Numbered from the stretch's first letter, positions 1 to 6,472 are shown. The stretch is 17,333 nt of DNA from Candidatus Spyradosoma merdigallinarum (GCA_018713755.1 DVOG01000181.1:1-17333); one strand, 5' to 3'. A program made the numbers and translations. The notes: generated by a model from the sequence alone, not told the origin.

Positions 1-111
1 CCCGCGCGCGGCGTCGCAGAAAAACGCGTCCTCGTTCCCGCTGCGCACGAGCCCCGCGTCGCTTTGACCGGCGATGCGCCAAGGATCTCTTCTCTGGAAT
101 GCGGCAGTCAT
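1..111 (-). CDS. PP2C-type Ser/Thr protein phosphatase, N-terminal fragment
   Basis: Only the first 37 codons are inside the window; the gene runs off the left edge. From the ATG at 111 the protein reads MTAAFQRRDPWRIAGQSDAG and continues LVRSGNEDAFFCDAARG. The pattern SDxGxVRxxNEDAFF is the N-terminal hallmark of bacterial PP2C phosphatases (PrpC/Stp type), which remove phosphate from Ser/Thr using two metal ions. The second motif Asp, in the usual VADGMGG segment, lies outside the window. The ATG is 25 bases after the mcsB stop on the same strand, so it is probably co-transcribed with mcsA-mcsB. No good Shine-Dalgarno is visible. One copy of the iterated 8-mer falls at 34 and encodes the S-G-N of the motif. 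Family assignment is fairly sure; substrate and partner kinase are unknown. Confidence 0.8.
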   Translation of the reverse strand, partial: MTAAFQRRDPWRIAGQSDAGLVRSGNEDAFFCDAARG

Positions 112-136
112 GGCAGGGAATCTCGGCGGGAAAAAC

Positions 137-1219
137 TCATTTCAGAAAATCCGGGAAGCGCGGCGGGCGCACGGCGGAAAGCGTCTCGCGGAACATGCGT
201 CCGCGCAGGAGATTTTCTCGTTCCGCGTCGCAGAATTCGCCGCGGAGCGAAGCGCGGCACGCGATGTGCGCCGATCCCGTTTCAAGCAGCAGTTCGTCGA
301 CGCGTTCGCGCGTTCCCGCCGGAAAAAGATTCGCGTCGCACGCGGCGCGCAACAGCGAAAGCAGCTCCGTCGCCTCGTCGGAAGAAAGCGCGACGGCGAA
401 GCGCAGCGTTCCGTAGGCGCGGGCGATTCTGTCCGCGAAGCGTCCGCGTTCCCGCGCGAAAATACGCCGGCGCGCGGCGAGCTCCTGCTCGACGATATCG
501 TCCGTCCAGCGGCGCATCAGCGCGAGCGTTTCCGCCTCGCTGATGCCGAGCGTGTGTTCGTTCGAAATTTGGAAAATGCATCCGCGCGTCTCCGAGTCTT
601 CGCCGAAGCAGCCGCGCGCCGTCAGCCCGACGGCGTCGAGCGCGCGCAGGATTTTTTCCATCTGCCCCTCCATGACGAAGCCCGGCAGATGCAGCATCAC
701 GGAAATGCGCAGCCCCGTTCCCGCGTTCGTCGGGCACGAGGTCAGGAAGCCGTATTTTTCGGAAAAAGCGAAATCGAGCGTTTCGGCGAGCGCGCGGTCG
801 ATTTCGCGCGCCTTCGCCCAAGCCGCGCCGAAATCGTTCCCGCCGGCGAAAACCTGCAGCCGCAGATGGTCTTCCTCGTTGAACATCAGCGCGGCGTCGC
901 GGAAACGCGAAATCAGAACGCCGCTTCCCGCGCCGTCCAAATCCGGCGAAATGAAATGCCTTTCGACGAGGAAATTGCGCCGCGGCGCGGAAAGCAAGGG
1001 AACGTCGAAACGGAACGCGTCGCCGAAAGCGGGAAGACGTTCCGCGGCGGCGGCGATTTTCTCCGCGGCGGCGGAGCGAACGGCAGCGTCCGCGCGGCAC
1101 GGGAACGGCATGCCGGCGAGATTTCTCGCGAGGCGCACGCGCACGCCGAGCGCGCACGGGAACGACTCGGCGGGAGCGCCGAGCGTCTCGACAAGAAATT
1201 CTTCGAACGAGGTTCTCAC
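137..1219 (-). CDS. mcsB: McsB, protein-arginine kinase
   Basis: McsB transfers the ATP gamma-phosphate to arginine side chains; in Firmicutes this marks proteins for ClpC-ClpP degradation. The 360-residue product matches the usual length. Phosphagen-kinase features are present: RVRLARN at about 27-33, the catalytic NEEDHLR loop at about 115-121, the kinase cysteine in LTSCPTNAGTG near 162, and the substrate-loop stretch ISNEHTLG near 218. The start is a GTG whose last three bases overlap the first bases of the mcsA TGA (GTGA overlap), with GGGAG about ten bases upstream, so translation is probably coupled to mcsA. A longer open frame extends far upstream but only overlaps mcsA in another frame. 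The iterated 8-mer occurs at 312, 448, 717 and 836 inside the gene; the copies encode A-G-T or R-E-R. No clpC or ctsR is adjacent. Confidence 0.93.
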   Translation of the reverse strand: MRTSFEEFLVETLGAPAESFPCALGVRVRLARNLAGMPFPCRADAAVRSAAAEKIAAAAERLPAFGDAFRFDVPLLSAPRRNFLVERHFISPDLDGAGSGVLISRFRDAALMFNEEDHLRLQVFAGGNDFGAAWAKAREIDRALAETLDFAFSEKYGFLTSCPTNAGTGLRISVMLHLPGFVMEGQMEKILRALDAVGLTARGCFGEDSETRGCIFQISNEHTLGISEAETLALMRRWTDDIVEQELAARRRIFARERGRFADRIARAYGTLRFAVALSSDEATELLSLLRAACDANLFPAGTRERVDELLLETGSAHIACRASLRGEFCDAERENLLRGRMFRETLSAVRPPRFPDFLK

Positions 1220-1866
1220 GGCTTCGCTTCTCCCGAAGATTTTTTCGAGGACACCGCGCGGGAACGCCGCGGCGGTTTTTTCTCGGCGGACGCGGCGGGA
1301 GATTTTTTCGCGCGCGCGGAAGGCTTCTTTTCGGCGGCGCGGATTTCGTCGCGCAGCTGCGCGGCGAGCGCGTAATCTTCCTGCGAAACCGCGGTTTTCA
1401 GCCGTTCCCGCAACGCGGCGAGCGAAAGCTTCTCGGCGGCCGGCTTTCTCTTTTTCGCGGGAGCGGAAACGCCCGTCTTTCCCGCGTCGCCGCGATAACG
1501 GCCGCCGCGCTGGACGCCGGGCAGCAGCGCGGCGACGTCCTCCGCGAAAACGTCGTAGCAGCGCGGGCACCCGAGGCGGTGCGAGCGGGCGAAAGCCAGG
1601 TCGGTCATTCCGCAATCGGGGCAGACTTTTTCCGGCGCGCGCGCGAAGGCTTCGTCGGCGGCCTGTTCCCGCGCCGGTTTGTTCCCGCCGGAGGCAAGCG
1701 TTTCGGCGAGCATTTCCGTGAATTTCAGAATCGGGAGCTCGGCGATTTTTCCTTTCGCCGCGCACTTTTCGCACAAATGCACCTTGCGGATTTTCCCGTC
1801 CGCGATTTGCGTCAGGTGCACCGTCGCCGGCGCGCCGCAGACATCGCATTTATATTGTTCGCCCAT
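1216..1866 (-). CDS. mcsA: McsA, activator of protein-arginine kinase (zinc-finger/UVR protein)
   Basis: McsA is the zinc-binding activator of McsB. The 216-residue product has two four-cysteine zinc sites, C7/C10/C32/C35 (CDVC and CEKC) and C82/C85/C100/C103 (CPDC and CPRC). These are followed by a UvrB/UvrC-type helical hairpin at about 147-180 containing AVSQEDYALAAQLRDEI. Residues 181-216 are an unusual tail rich in Lys, Arg, Ala, Ser and Pro, with 12 basic residues in 36. The ATG at 1866 was chosen because AAGAAG lies about nine bases upstream and the CDVC motif follows at once; an upstream TTG at 1917 has no such support. The stop overlaps the mcsB start by four bases. A terminator-like hairpin separates the gene from lysS upstream, so mcsA probably starts the operon mcsA-mcsB-PP2C. 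Confidence 0.93.
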   Translation of the reverse strand: MGEQYKCDVCGAPATVHLTQIADGKIRKVHLCEKCAAKGKIAELPILKFTEMLAETLASGGNKPAREQAADEAFARAPEKVCPDCGMTDLAFARSHRLGCPRCYDVFAEDVAALLPGVQRGGRYRGDAGKTGVSAPAKKRKPAAEKLSLAALRERLKTAVSQEDYALAAQLRDEIRAAEKKPSARAKKSPAASAEKKPPRRSRAVSSKKSSGEAKP

Positions 1867-1886
1867 GTGAAAATCTTCTTGCCGCA

Positions 1887-1917
1887 ATAATGCAATCCTT
1901 TCCGCGCGCGATTTCAA
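1887..1917 (-). promoter_or_regulatory. Weak candidate promoter for mcsA
   Basis: On the minus strand TTGAAA (1917-1912) and CATTAT (1892-1887) are separated by 19 bases and lie about 20 bases before the mcsA ATG. The spacing is longer than ideal and the -10 matches only four of six positions, so this is a tentative call. Its position between the lysS hairpin and mcsA fits an independent mcsA promoter. Confidence 0.28.
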
Positions 1918-1965
1918 CGTTTAACTTGCCGGGAGTCGCGCTTTTTCGCGAAAAGAAAGGAACAA

Positions 1966-1989
1966 CGCCGTTCCCGCGCGGGAACGGCG
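1966..1989 (-). terminator. Terminator-like palindrome downstream of lysS, made of two iterated motifs
   Basis: A perfect 24-base palindrome contains GTTCCCGC at 1970 directly abutting GCGGGAAC at 1978, extended by CGCC/GGCG. It starts nine bases after the lysS stop on the minus strand and is followed there by the T-rich stretch TTGTTCCTTTCTTTT. Folded RNA would be a long GC stem with almost no loop in its perfect form, so in practice the central bases would open. It separates lysS from mcsA. Confidence 0.7.
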
Positions 1990-1998
1990 CGGCGGGCG

Positions 1999-3645
1999 TC
2001 ATTCCGGTTTTCCGGACGCGGGAGCGGCGGGAACGCCGTCGGGCCGAAGCGTCGGGAACAGAATCGTTTCGCGGATGTTGGCGCAGCCCGTAAGCAGCAT
2101 GCAGAGGCGGTCGATGCCCACGCCCATGCCGCCGGCGGGCGGCATGCCGTGCTCCATCGCGACGAGGAAATCCTGGTCGATTTTCTGCACTTCCTCGCCC
2201 GCCTGAAGCTCGAACATTTTCCGCTGCGTGATCGGGTCGTTCTGCTCGGAATACGCGGGCGCGATTTCCTGCCCGTTGATGCAGAGCTCGAAAACGTCGA
2301 TGACGCCCGGATCCTTTTCGTTGATTTTCGCGAGCGGGCAAAGTTCCTTGAGGATGTGCGTGACGAAGGTGGGCTGAATCAGATTCGGCTCGATGAGCTT
2401 GCCGTAGACCTCGTTCGTGACTTCGTAGTCTTCCCAGTCCTCGCGCGGATCGGGCACCATGAGATCGCGGTTTTTGAGTTCTTCGCCGCGTTCCCGCGCC
2501 TCGGCTTCCGCGCGGGAACGGATTTCCGCGGCCATGCGGCGACACTCGGCGATTTTCTCCGCCTTGGAAAGCTCGAACCAGTCGGCGCGCCCGGTGCGTT
2601 CCCGCACGAGATCCTTGTAGTCGGCGACGCGCCATTCGCCGCCGAGCTCGATGACCTGACCGTCGTAGCGCGTGATCGAAGTCGTCCCGACGACGGTCCG
2701 GCACAGGTGCTGGATCAGCTCGCGAATGAGCGTCATCATGCCCTGATAATCCGAATACGCCTGGTAGATTTCCATCATCGTGAACTCCGGATTGTGGCGG
2801 CGGTCCATGCCTTCGTTGCGGAAGACGCGCCCGATTTCGAAGACGCGCTCGATCCCGCCGACCAGACAGCGCTTCAGGTGCAGCTCAAGCGCGATGCGCA
2901 GGTAAAATTCGCAGTCGAGCGCGTTGAAATGCGTGACGAACGGACGCGCCGCCGCGCCGCCCGCGATCGGGTGCAGCGCCGGCGTTTCCACTTCGACGAA
3001 ATCGCGTTCCCAAAGGAATTTGCGGATTTCGGCGATGATCTGCGAACGCTGCAGCAGACGTTTCCGCGACGCGGGATTGGCGATGAGATCCAGATACCGC
3101 TGCCGCGAAACCTGCTCCTCGTCCGTGATGCCGTGCCATTTTTCCGGCAGCGGGCGCAGCGCCTTCGCGAGCAGCTCGTAAGCGCGGGCGCGCACCGTGA
3201 CTTCGCCGGTCTTCGTGACGAAAAGCTCGCCGCGCACGCCGACGAAATCGCCGATGTCCACCATTTTCTTGAAATGCTTGTTGTAGCGGTCTTCGCCGAG
3301 AATGTCGCGCGTCAGGTAAATCTGCTGCACGCCGTCGCGGTCGAGAATTTTCATGAAGCTCGCCTTGCCCATGACGCGCACGGCGACGACGCGGCCGGCG
3401 ACGGAGACTTCTTCCGTGCTCGAAGCCGCCTCATGCGCGTCTTTTCCTTCGGCGCGCGCCGCCTCGATCGCGGGGCGCATCAGCTCGGCGCAGTCCTTGG
3501 ACGTGTGCGTCTGCCGCCAATTCGCGCGGAAAGGATCCTCGCCCGCCGCGCGGAGCTGGTTCAGCTTTTCCGAGCGCACGGCGAAAAGGTCGTGCGAAAT
3601 GTCCGCGAGGGACGGCGCGCCGGATTTTTTCTGTTCTTCGCTCAT
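1999..3645 (-). CDS. lysS: Lysyl-tRNA synthetase, class II
   Basis: LysS charges tRNA-Lys with lysine in the cytoplasm. The 548-residue product has the OB-fold anticodon-binding domain at about 80-170 (VAGRVVAVRVMGKASFMKIL). A class II core follows, with motif 1 around VETPALHPIAGGAAARPF (about 218-235), motif 2 FRNEGMDRRHNPEFTMMEIY (275-294) and motif 3 GMGVGIDRL (506-514). The ATG at 3645 has AGAAG a few bases upstream. The enzyme is somewhat longer than the usual 490-510 residues. Part of the extra length is an Arg/Glu/Ala-rich stretch at about 375-390 that an inverted pair of the iterated motif encodes. Motif copies are confined to the 3' third (2027, 2490, 2512, 2598); the first 1,000 bases of the gene have none. 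It is divergent from the TRIC gene and is followed by a hairpin. Confidence 0.97.
   Translation of the reverse strand: MSEEQKKSGAPSLADISHDLFAVRSEKLNQLRAAGEDPFRANWRQTHTSKDCAELMRPAIEAARAEGKDAHEAASSTEEVSVAGRVVAVRVMGKASFMKILDRDGVQQIYLTRDILGEDRYNKHFKKMVDIGDFVGVRGELFVTKTGEVTVRARAYELLAKALRPLPEKWHGITDEEQVSRQRYLDLIANPASRKRLLQRSQIIAEIRKFLWERDFVEVETPALHPIAGGAAARPFVTHFNALDCEFYLRIALELHLKRCLVGGIERVFEIGRVFRNEGMDRRHNPEFTMMEIYQAYSDYQGMMTLIRELIQHLCRTVVGTTSITRYDGQVIELGGEWRVADYKDLVRERTGRADWFELSKAEKIAECRRMAAEIRSRAEAEARERGEELKNRDLMVPDPREDWEDYEVTNEVYGKLIEPNLIQPTFVTHILKELCPLAKINEKDPGVIDVFELCINGQEIAPAYSEQNDPITQRKMFELQAGEEVQKIDQDFLVAMEHGMPPAGGMGVGIDRLCMLLTGCANIRETILFPTLRPDGVPAAPASGKPE
2490..2519. repeat. Inverted pair of the iterated motif inside lysS
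   Basis: GTTCCCGC at 2490 and GCGGGAAC at 2512 face each other across 14 bases within lysS. Both copies extend to CGCGTTCCCGCG-like flanks. They encode R-S-R and R-E-R at LysS residues of about 376-386, in a helical low-complexity segment outside the catalytic motifs. In RNA this could form a hairpin in the coding region. Confidence 0.8.
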
Positions 3646-3683
3646 AACGTTCTTCTGAAAAAAAATGAAAGTGCAGACGATAG

Positions 3684-3703
3684 GCGTTCCCGCGCGGGAA
3701 CGC
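3684..3703. repeat. Perfect 20-base motif palindrome between divergent genes
   Basis: GTTCCCGC at 3686 abuts GCGGGAAC at 3694, with GC/GC flanks, giving a perfect 20-base palindrome. It lies in the 140-base intergenic region between the divergent starts of lysS and the TRIC gene, 40 bases before lysS. No gene ends here, so it cannot serve as an ordinary transcription terminator for a neighbouring gene. I found no convincing sigma-70 promoter for either gene in this interval. Confidence 0.85.
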
Positions 3704-3785
3704 GAAACAAAAAACTTTCCGCAATTCGGCGTTTGCCTTTCCGCGATCGGAAGCGCACAATTCCGAAAAATTTCCGAGAAAACCC

Positions 3786-4697
3786 ATGAGTTCCGGTCGC
3801 ATCATCGCCGCGCTGCTGCTGCTGCTCGTCTGCGTTCTGCTGACGCCGCGCGCCGTCGAAGCGGGGCAAACATTCCTCGAGGCGGCGCAGGAATCGTTTT
3901 TTTCGGAAACGCTCGCCCTCCCCGTCTGGATGGACTACGCGGCGGTCTTCGTTTTCGGCATCAGCGGCGCGATGGTCGCGCGGCAAAAAGGCTACGACTA
4001 CGTCGGCGCATTCGTGCTCGCGGGCATCACCGCGGTCGGCGGCGCGCTGATCCGCGACGGAATCTGCATTCAGGACGGGCTTTCGCCGGTTTTCGAAGAC
4101 GGGAACTACATGGTCTCGCTGATCTGCGCGTGGCTCGTCGGGATTTTTCTCGGCGGCGCGCTGACGAAGTTCGACGGCGTGGTGATGTTCTGCGACGCGC
4201 TCGGGCTGGGCATTTACGCGGTTTTCGGCACGAACAAGGCGCTCGTCTACGGGCTGAGCGTTCCCGTCGCGCTCGGCATCGGCTTCATCAACGCCGTCGG
4301 CGGCGGACTGCTGCGCGACGTCATCGCGCGCGAAGAGCCGATGGTCTTCAAGCCGGGACAGTTTTACGGCGTCGTCGCCATCGTCGGAAGCGGGCTTTAC
4401 GTTTTTCTGCATCAGCTGATTCCGCCGACGATCGCGGCGATTCTCGTCGCGCTCGTCACGCTCGTGCTGCGCTACGCCGCCGTCCGGCTCAATCTGCACA
4501 GTCGCCCCATCGCCGACACGCAGGACTGGCTGCGCGACGTCTTCCGTTCCCGCGAAAAGCCCGAGCCGCTCCCGCCGGAAATTTTCCGCGGGATCGACGA
4601 CGTGGACAATTTCGAAAAGCTCGACGACGAGCAGCGGAAAAAGAACGCCGAAGAAAAGCACGGACGCCGTTCCCGCAACGGACGCGGCGAAAACTGA
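3786..4697 (+). CDS. TRIC-type cation channel / UPF0126 membrane protein
   Basis: This is a 303-residue integral membrane protein of the bacterial TRIC (UPF0126, YicG/YadS-like) family, trimeric cation channels of the inner membrane. The family is built from two three-helix repeats, each with a GG..RD signature. Here they are GGALIRD at 85-91 and GGGLLRD at 172-178. Hydrophobic segments lie at about 5-20, 47-64, 72-89, 108-124, 133-148, 155-173, 193-208 and 212-233. The first one looks like an extra N-terminal anchor or signal ending near VEAG. The last 60 residues are a charged cytoplasmic-looking tail that is longer than usual for the family. Two iterated-motif copies (4546, 4669) lie in the part encoding this tail and encode R-S-R. 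The ATG at 3786 is preceded only by a weak GAG. The gene starts a rightward run with pyrH and frr; a functional link is not evident. Confidence 0.85.
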   Translation: MSSGRIIAALLLLLVCVLLTPRAVEAGQTFLEAAQESFFSETLALPVWMDYAAVFVFGISGAMVARQKGYDYVGAFVLAGITAVGGALIRDGICIQDGLSPVFEDGNYMVSLICAWLVGIFLGGALTKFDGVVMFCDALGLGIYAVFGTNKALVYGLSVPVALGIGFINAVGGGLLRDVIAREEPMVFKPGQFYGVVAIVGSGLYVFLHQLIPPTIAAILVALVTLVLRYAAVRLNLHSRPIADTQDWLRDVFRSREKPEPLPPEIFRGIDDVDNFEKLDDEQRKKNAEEKHGRRSRNGRGEN

Positions 4698-4718
4698 CGC
4701 TCCCGCCGGGAAAAGCGT

Positions 4719-4750
4719 TTGACGCCGCCGAAGAACTTTTGAAATACTAT
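4719..4750 (+). promoter_or_regulatory. Candidate promoter placing the transcript start at the pyrH ATG
   Basis: TTGACG (4719-4724) is followed after 18 bases by AATACT (4743-4748), or after 20 bases by TACTAT (4745-4750). The pyrH ATG is at 4756, only five to seven bases after the -10. No Shine-Dalgarno lies between. If this promoter is used the pyrH mRNA would be leaderless or nearly so. The -35 is good; the -10 is mediocre. Confidence 0.4.
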
Positions 4751-4755
4751 TCCTC

Positions 4756-5505
4756 ATGATTGAAGGTCAAGAAACCGCATCCGCAGACAAAACGCCGAAG
4801 TACCGCCGCATCGTTCTCAAAATCAGCGGCGAAGCGCTGAAGAACCATCAGACCGGCGATCCGCTCGATCCCGTCGTGCTCAAAAACCTCGCCGAACAGA
4901 TGAAGCTTCTGCACGGTCTAGGCGTCCAGGTCTGCCTCGTCTGCGGCGGCGGCAACATTTTCCGCGGGCTCGCGGGAGCGCGCAAAAACGGCACCGACCG
5001 CACGACCGGCGACAACATGGGCATGCTCGCGACGACGATCAACGCGCTCGCCATCATGGACTGCCTCGAGAAAAACGGACTCGAGGTGCGCGTGCAATCC
5101 GCCATTTCCATGGACAAAATCGCCGAGCCGTTCATCCTCCGCCGCGCCCTGCGCCACCTCGAAAAAGGCCGCATCGTCATCTTCGCCGCGGGAACGGGAA
5201 ATCCCTTCTGCACCACGGACTACGCCGCCGCGCTTCGCGCCAACGAGGTGCATGCCGACATCATTTTCAAGGCGACGAAAGTCGACGGCATTTATTCCGC
5301 CGACCCGATGAAAGACAAGACCGCCGTGCGCTACGACAAGATTTCTTACGACGAAGCGCTGATGAAGCGCCTCGGCGTCATGGATTCCACCGCCTTCGCG
5401 CTGTGCCAGGAAAACCGCATGCCGATTCTCGTCTTCTCCATGTCGGAAAAGGACGCCGTCCGCAAGGCGATCTGCGGCGAATCCATCGGCACGCTCGTTT
5501 CCTGA
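4756..5505 (+). CDS. pyrH: UMP kinase
   Basis: PyrH phosphorylates UMP to UDP with ATP in de novo pyrimidine synthesis. The 249-residue product has the bacterial amino-acid-kinase fold signatures: VLKISGEAL at about 20-28, GGGNIFRG at 64-71, TGDNMGMLAT near 84-93, AAGTGNPFCTTDYAAALRA at 144-162 and KATKVDGIYSADP at 173-185. The length is slightly above the usual 235-245 because of an N-terminal extension of about 12 residues. The ATG at 4756 has no Shine-Dalgarno, and a promoter-like sequence ends just upstream. The single exact motif copy (5188) is encoded by the universally conserved A-G-T of AAGTGNP. It lies directly before frr, the classic pyrH-frr pair of many bacteria. Confidence 0.98.
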   Translation: MIEGQETASADKTPKYRRIVLKISGEALKNHQTGDPLDPVVLKNLAEQMKLLHGLGVQVCLVCGGGNIFRGLAGARKNGTDRTTGDNMGMLATTINALAIMDCLEKNGLEVRVQSAISMDKIAEPFILRRALRHLEKGRIVIFAAGTGNPFCTTDYAAALRANEVHADIIFKATKVDGIYSADPMKDKTAVRYDKISYDEALMKRLGVMDSTAFALCQENRMPILVFSMSEKDAVRKAICGESIGTLVS

Positions 5506-5506
5506 C

Positions 5507-5543
5507 GTTCCCGCCGCCGCGGGACCGCCGACGCCTTTTTTTT
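5507..5543 (+). terminator. Weak hairpin plus T-run between pyrH and frr
   Basis: GTTCCCGC at 5507 can pair with GCGGGA (5519-5524) and C5526 around a four-base loop with one mismatch, and a run of eight T follows at 5536-5543. The nine bases between stem and T-run make it a poor intrinsic terminator. It may only attenuate read-through into frr, or the second arm may be a decayed motif copy. Confidence 0.3.
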
Positions 5544-5582
5544 CTTCAGAAAACAACACCCTCGAAAAACCGAAAAAAGCTT

Positions 5583-6140
5583 ATGCTCAGCAAAATCAAA
5601 CAAGACGCCGAAAGCGCGATGAAAAAAGCGCTCGAACACACCATCAAGGAATTTTCCACGATTCACACGGGAAAAGCCGCTCCGTCGATGGTCGAATCCA
5701 TTCAAGTCGAAGCCTACGGCAGCATGATGCGGCTGAAAGACACGGCGTCGGTCTCCACGCCCGACGCGCGCACCATCGTCATCACGCCCTTCGACAAAAG
5801 CATCATCAAGGAAATCGAAAAGGCGATTCTCGGCGCGAACGTCGGCCTGACGCCCGCGAACATGGGATCCTTCGTGCGCTGCAGCGTTCCCGAGCTTTCC
5901 GGCGAACGCCGCGCGGAACTCGTCAAAGTCGCGAACCGCTACGCCGAAGCCGGCCGCGTCGGCGTCCGCAACTGCCGCCGCGATGCGCTCGAACTCGTCA
6001 AGAAAGTGAACAAGGACAAAGCCGCTTCCGAAGACGACTGCAAACGCACGGAAAAAGACATCCAGACGCTCACCGACAAATACATCGCCGAGGTCGACAA
6101 GGCGCTGAAAGCCAAGGAAGCCGACCTGCAGAAAATCTGA
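5583..6140 (+). CDS. frr: Ribosome recycling factor
   Basis: Frr splits post-termination ribosomes together with EF-G. The product is exactly the usual 185 residues, from MLSKIKQDAESAMKKALEH to the Lys-rich C-terminus ADLQKI. Family landmarks are visible: HTGKAAPSMVESIQVEAYG in the first helix/hinge region, TIVITPFDKSIIKEIEKAI in the beta domain, and the helix-3 stretch EDDCKRTEKDIQTLTDKYI near the end. The ATG at 5583 matches the family N-terminus; an in-frame upstream extension into pyrH has no support. No clear Shine-Dalgarno is present. The gene contains no exact copy of the iterated motif, and a strong hairpin follows. Confidence 0.97.
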   Translation: MLSKIKQDAESAMKKALEHTIKEFSTIHTGKAAPSMVESIQVEAYGSMMRLKDTASVSTPDARTIVITPFDKSIIKEIEKAILGANVGLTPANMGSFVRCSVPELSGERRAELVKVANRYAEAGRVGVRNCRRDALELVKKVNKDKAASEDDCKRTEKDIQTLTDKYIAEVDKALKAKEADLQKI

Positions 6141-6190
6141 GCGGGCTTTCGCTCCCGCGTTCCCGTTTCCGCAAAAAGGAAACAAAAAAA

Positions 6191-6228
6191 AAAAGCGTTC
6201 CCGCGCCGGCTTCCGCGGGAACGCTTTT
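6191..6228. terminator. Bidirectional terminator of two motif copies between frr and the nadE unit
   Basis: A 15-base perfect stem (6191-6205 with 6214-6228) encloses an eight-base loop. Its core is GTTCCCGC at 6197 and GCGGGAAC at 6215, and the outer pairs are AAAA/TTTT. Eleven A (6184-6194) lie on the left and TTTTCTCTTT on the right, so both strands have a U-tract. It serves frr from the left and the nadE side from the right. Confidence 0.85.
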
Positions 6229-6239
6229 CTCTTTACCGC

Positions 6240-6455
6240 CTACGAACCGCGCCGGACGTTCGATGCCTCGGCGCGGCGCGACGTCAAGTCCGTCCGCTCG
6301 CCGTATCTGACGTTCGCGAACGTCCCGACGCCGTCTCGCGCGAATTTCTCGATGACCGCCTCCCTCACGATATAAGCGGGAGAAATTCTGCGCGCCGGCG
6401 CCGCGGACTTAATAGCGGCGTAAAGTCCGGCGGGGAAAATTCGTTTCGCGTTCAT
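6240..6455 (-). CDS. Small possible ribbon-helix-helix protein
   Basis: This is a 71-residue frame 17 bases after the nadE stop on the same strand. Residues 4-40 read KRIFPAGLYAAIKSAAPARR and then ISPAYIVREAVIEKFARDG. This resembles the ribbon-helix-helix pattern (strand, helix LYAAIKSAA, turn, S-x-x-x-I-V-R-E-A-V helix) of CopG/Arc-type DNA-binding proteins and small antitoxins. The N-terminal strand is shorter than usual. Codon choice differs from the neighbours: AGA, AGG, CGA, TTG and CTT appear in a region otherwise dominated by CGC and CTC/CTG. No exact iterated motif lies within it. There is no clear Shine-Dalgarno. It could be a real recent arrival, a decayed gene or a chance frame; no toxin partner is next to it. 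Confidence 0.45.
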   Translation of the reverse strand: MNAKRIFPAGLYAAIKSAAPARRISPAYIVREAVIEKFARDGVGTFANVRYGERTDLTSRRAEASNVRRGS

Positions 6456-6472
6456 GACGGCGAAAAACACCG

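Noticed and set aside
901..1160. Further motif-like words such as CTTCCCGC and ACGGGAAC in mcsB
   Set aside because: They differ at one position and were not counted as exact copies; some may be decayed copies but cannot be told from chance here.
1220..1849. An N-terminal extension of mcsB to 570 codons
   Set aside because: The extra part overlaps mcsA entirely in another frame and is Arg-rich nonsense; the GTG at 1219 with four-base overlap and ribosome site gives the normal McsB length.
2149..3789. A 546-codon open frame on the plus strand opposite lysS
   Set aside because: It is antisense to an unmistakable LysS, has no recognisable domain and has the Arg/Ala/Glu-rich composition typical of shadow frames in GC-rich genes.
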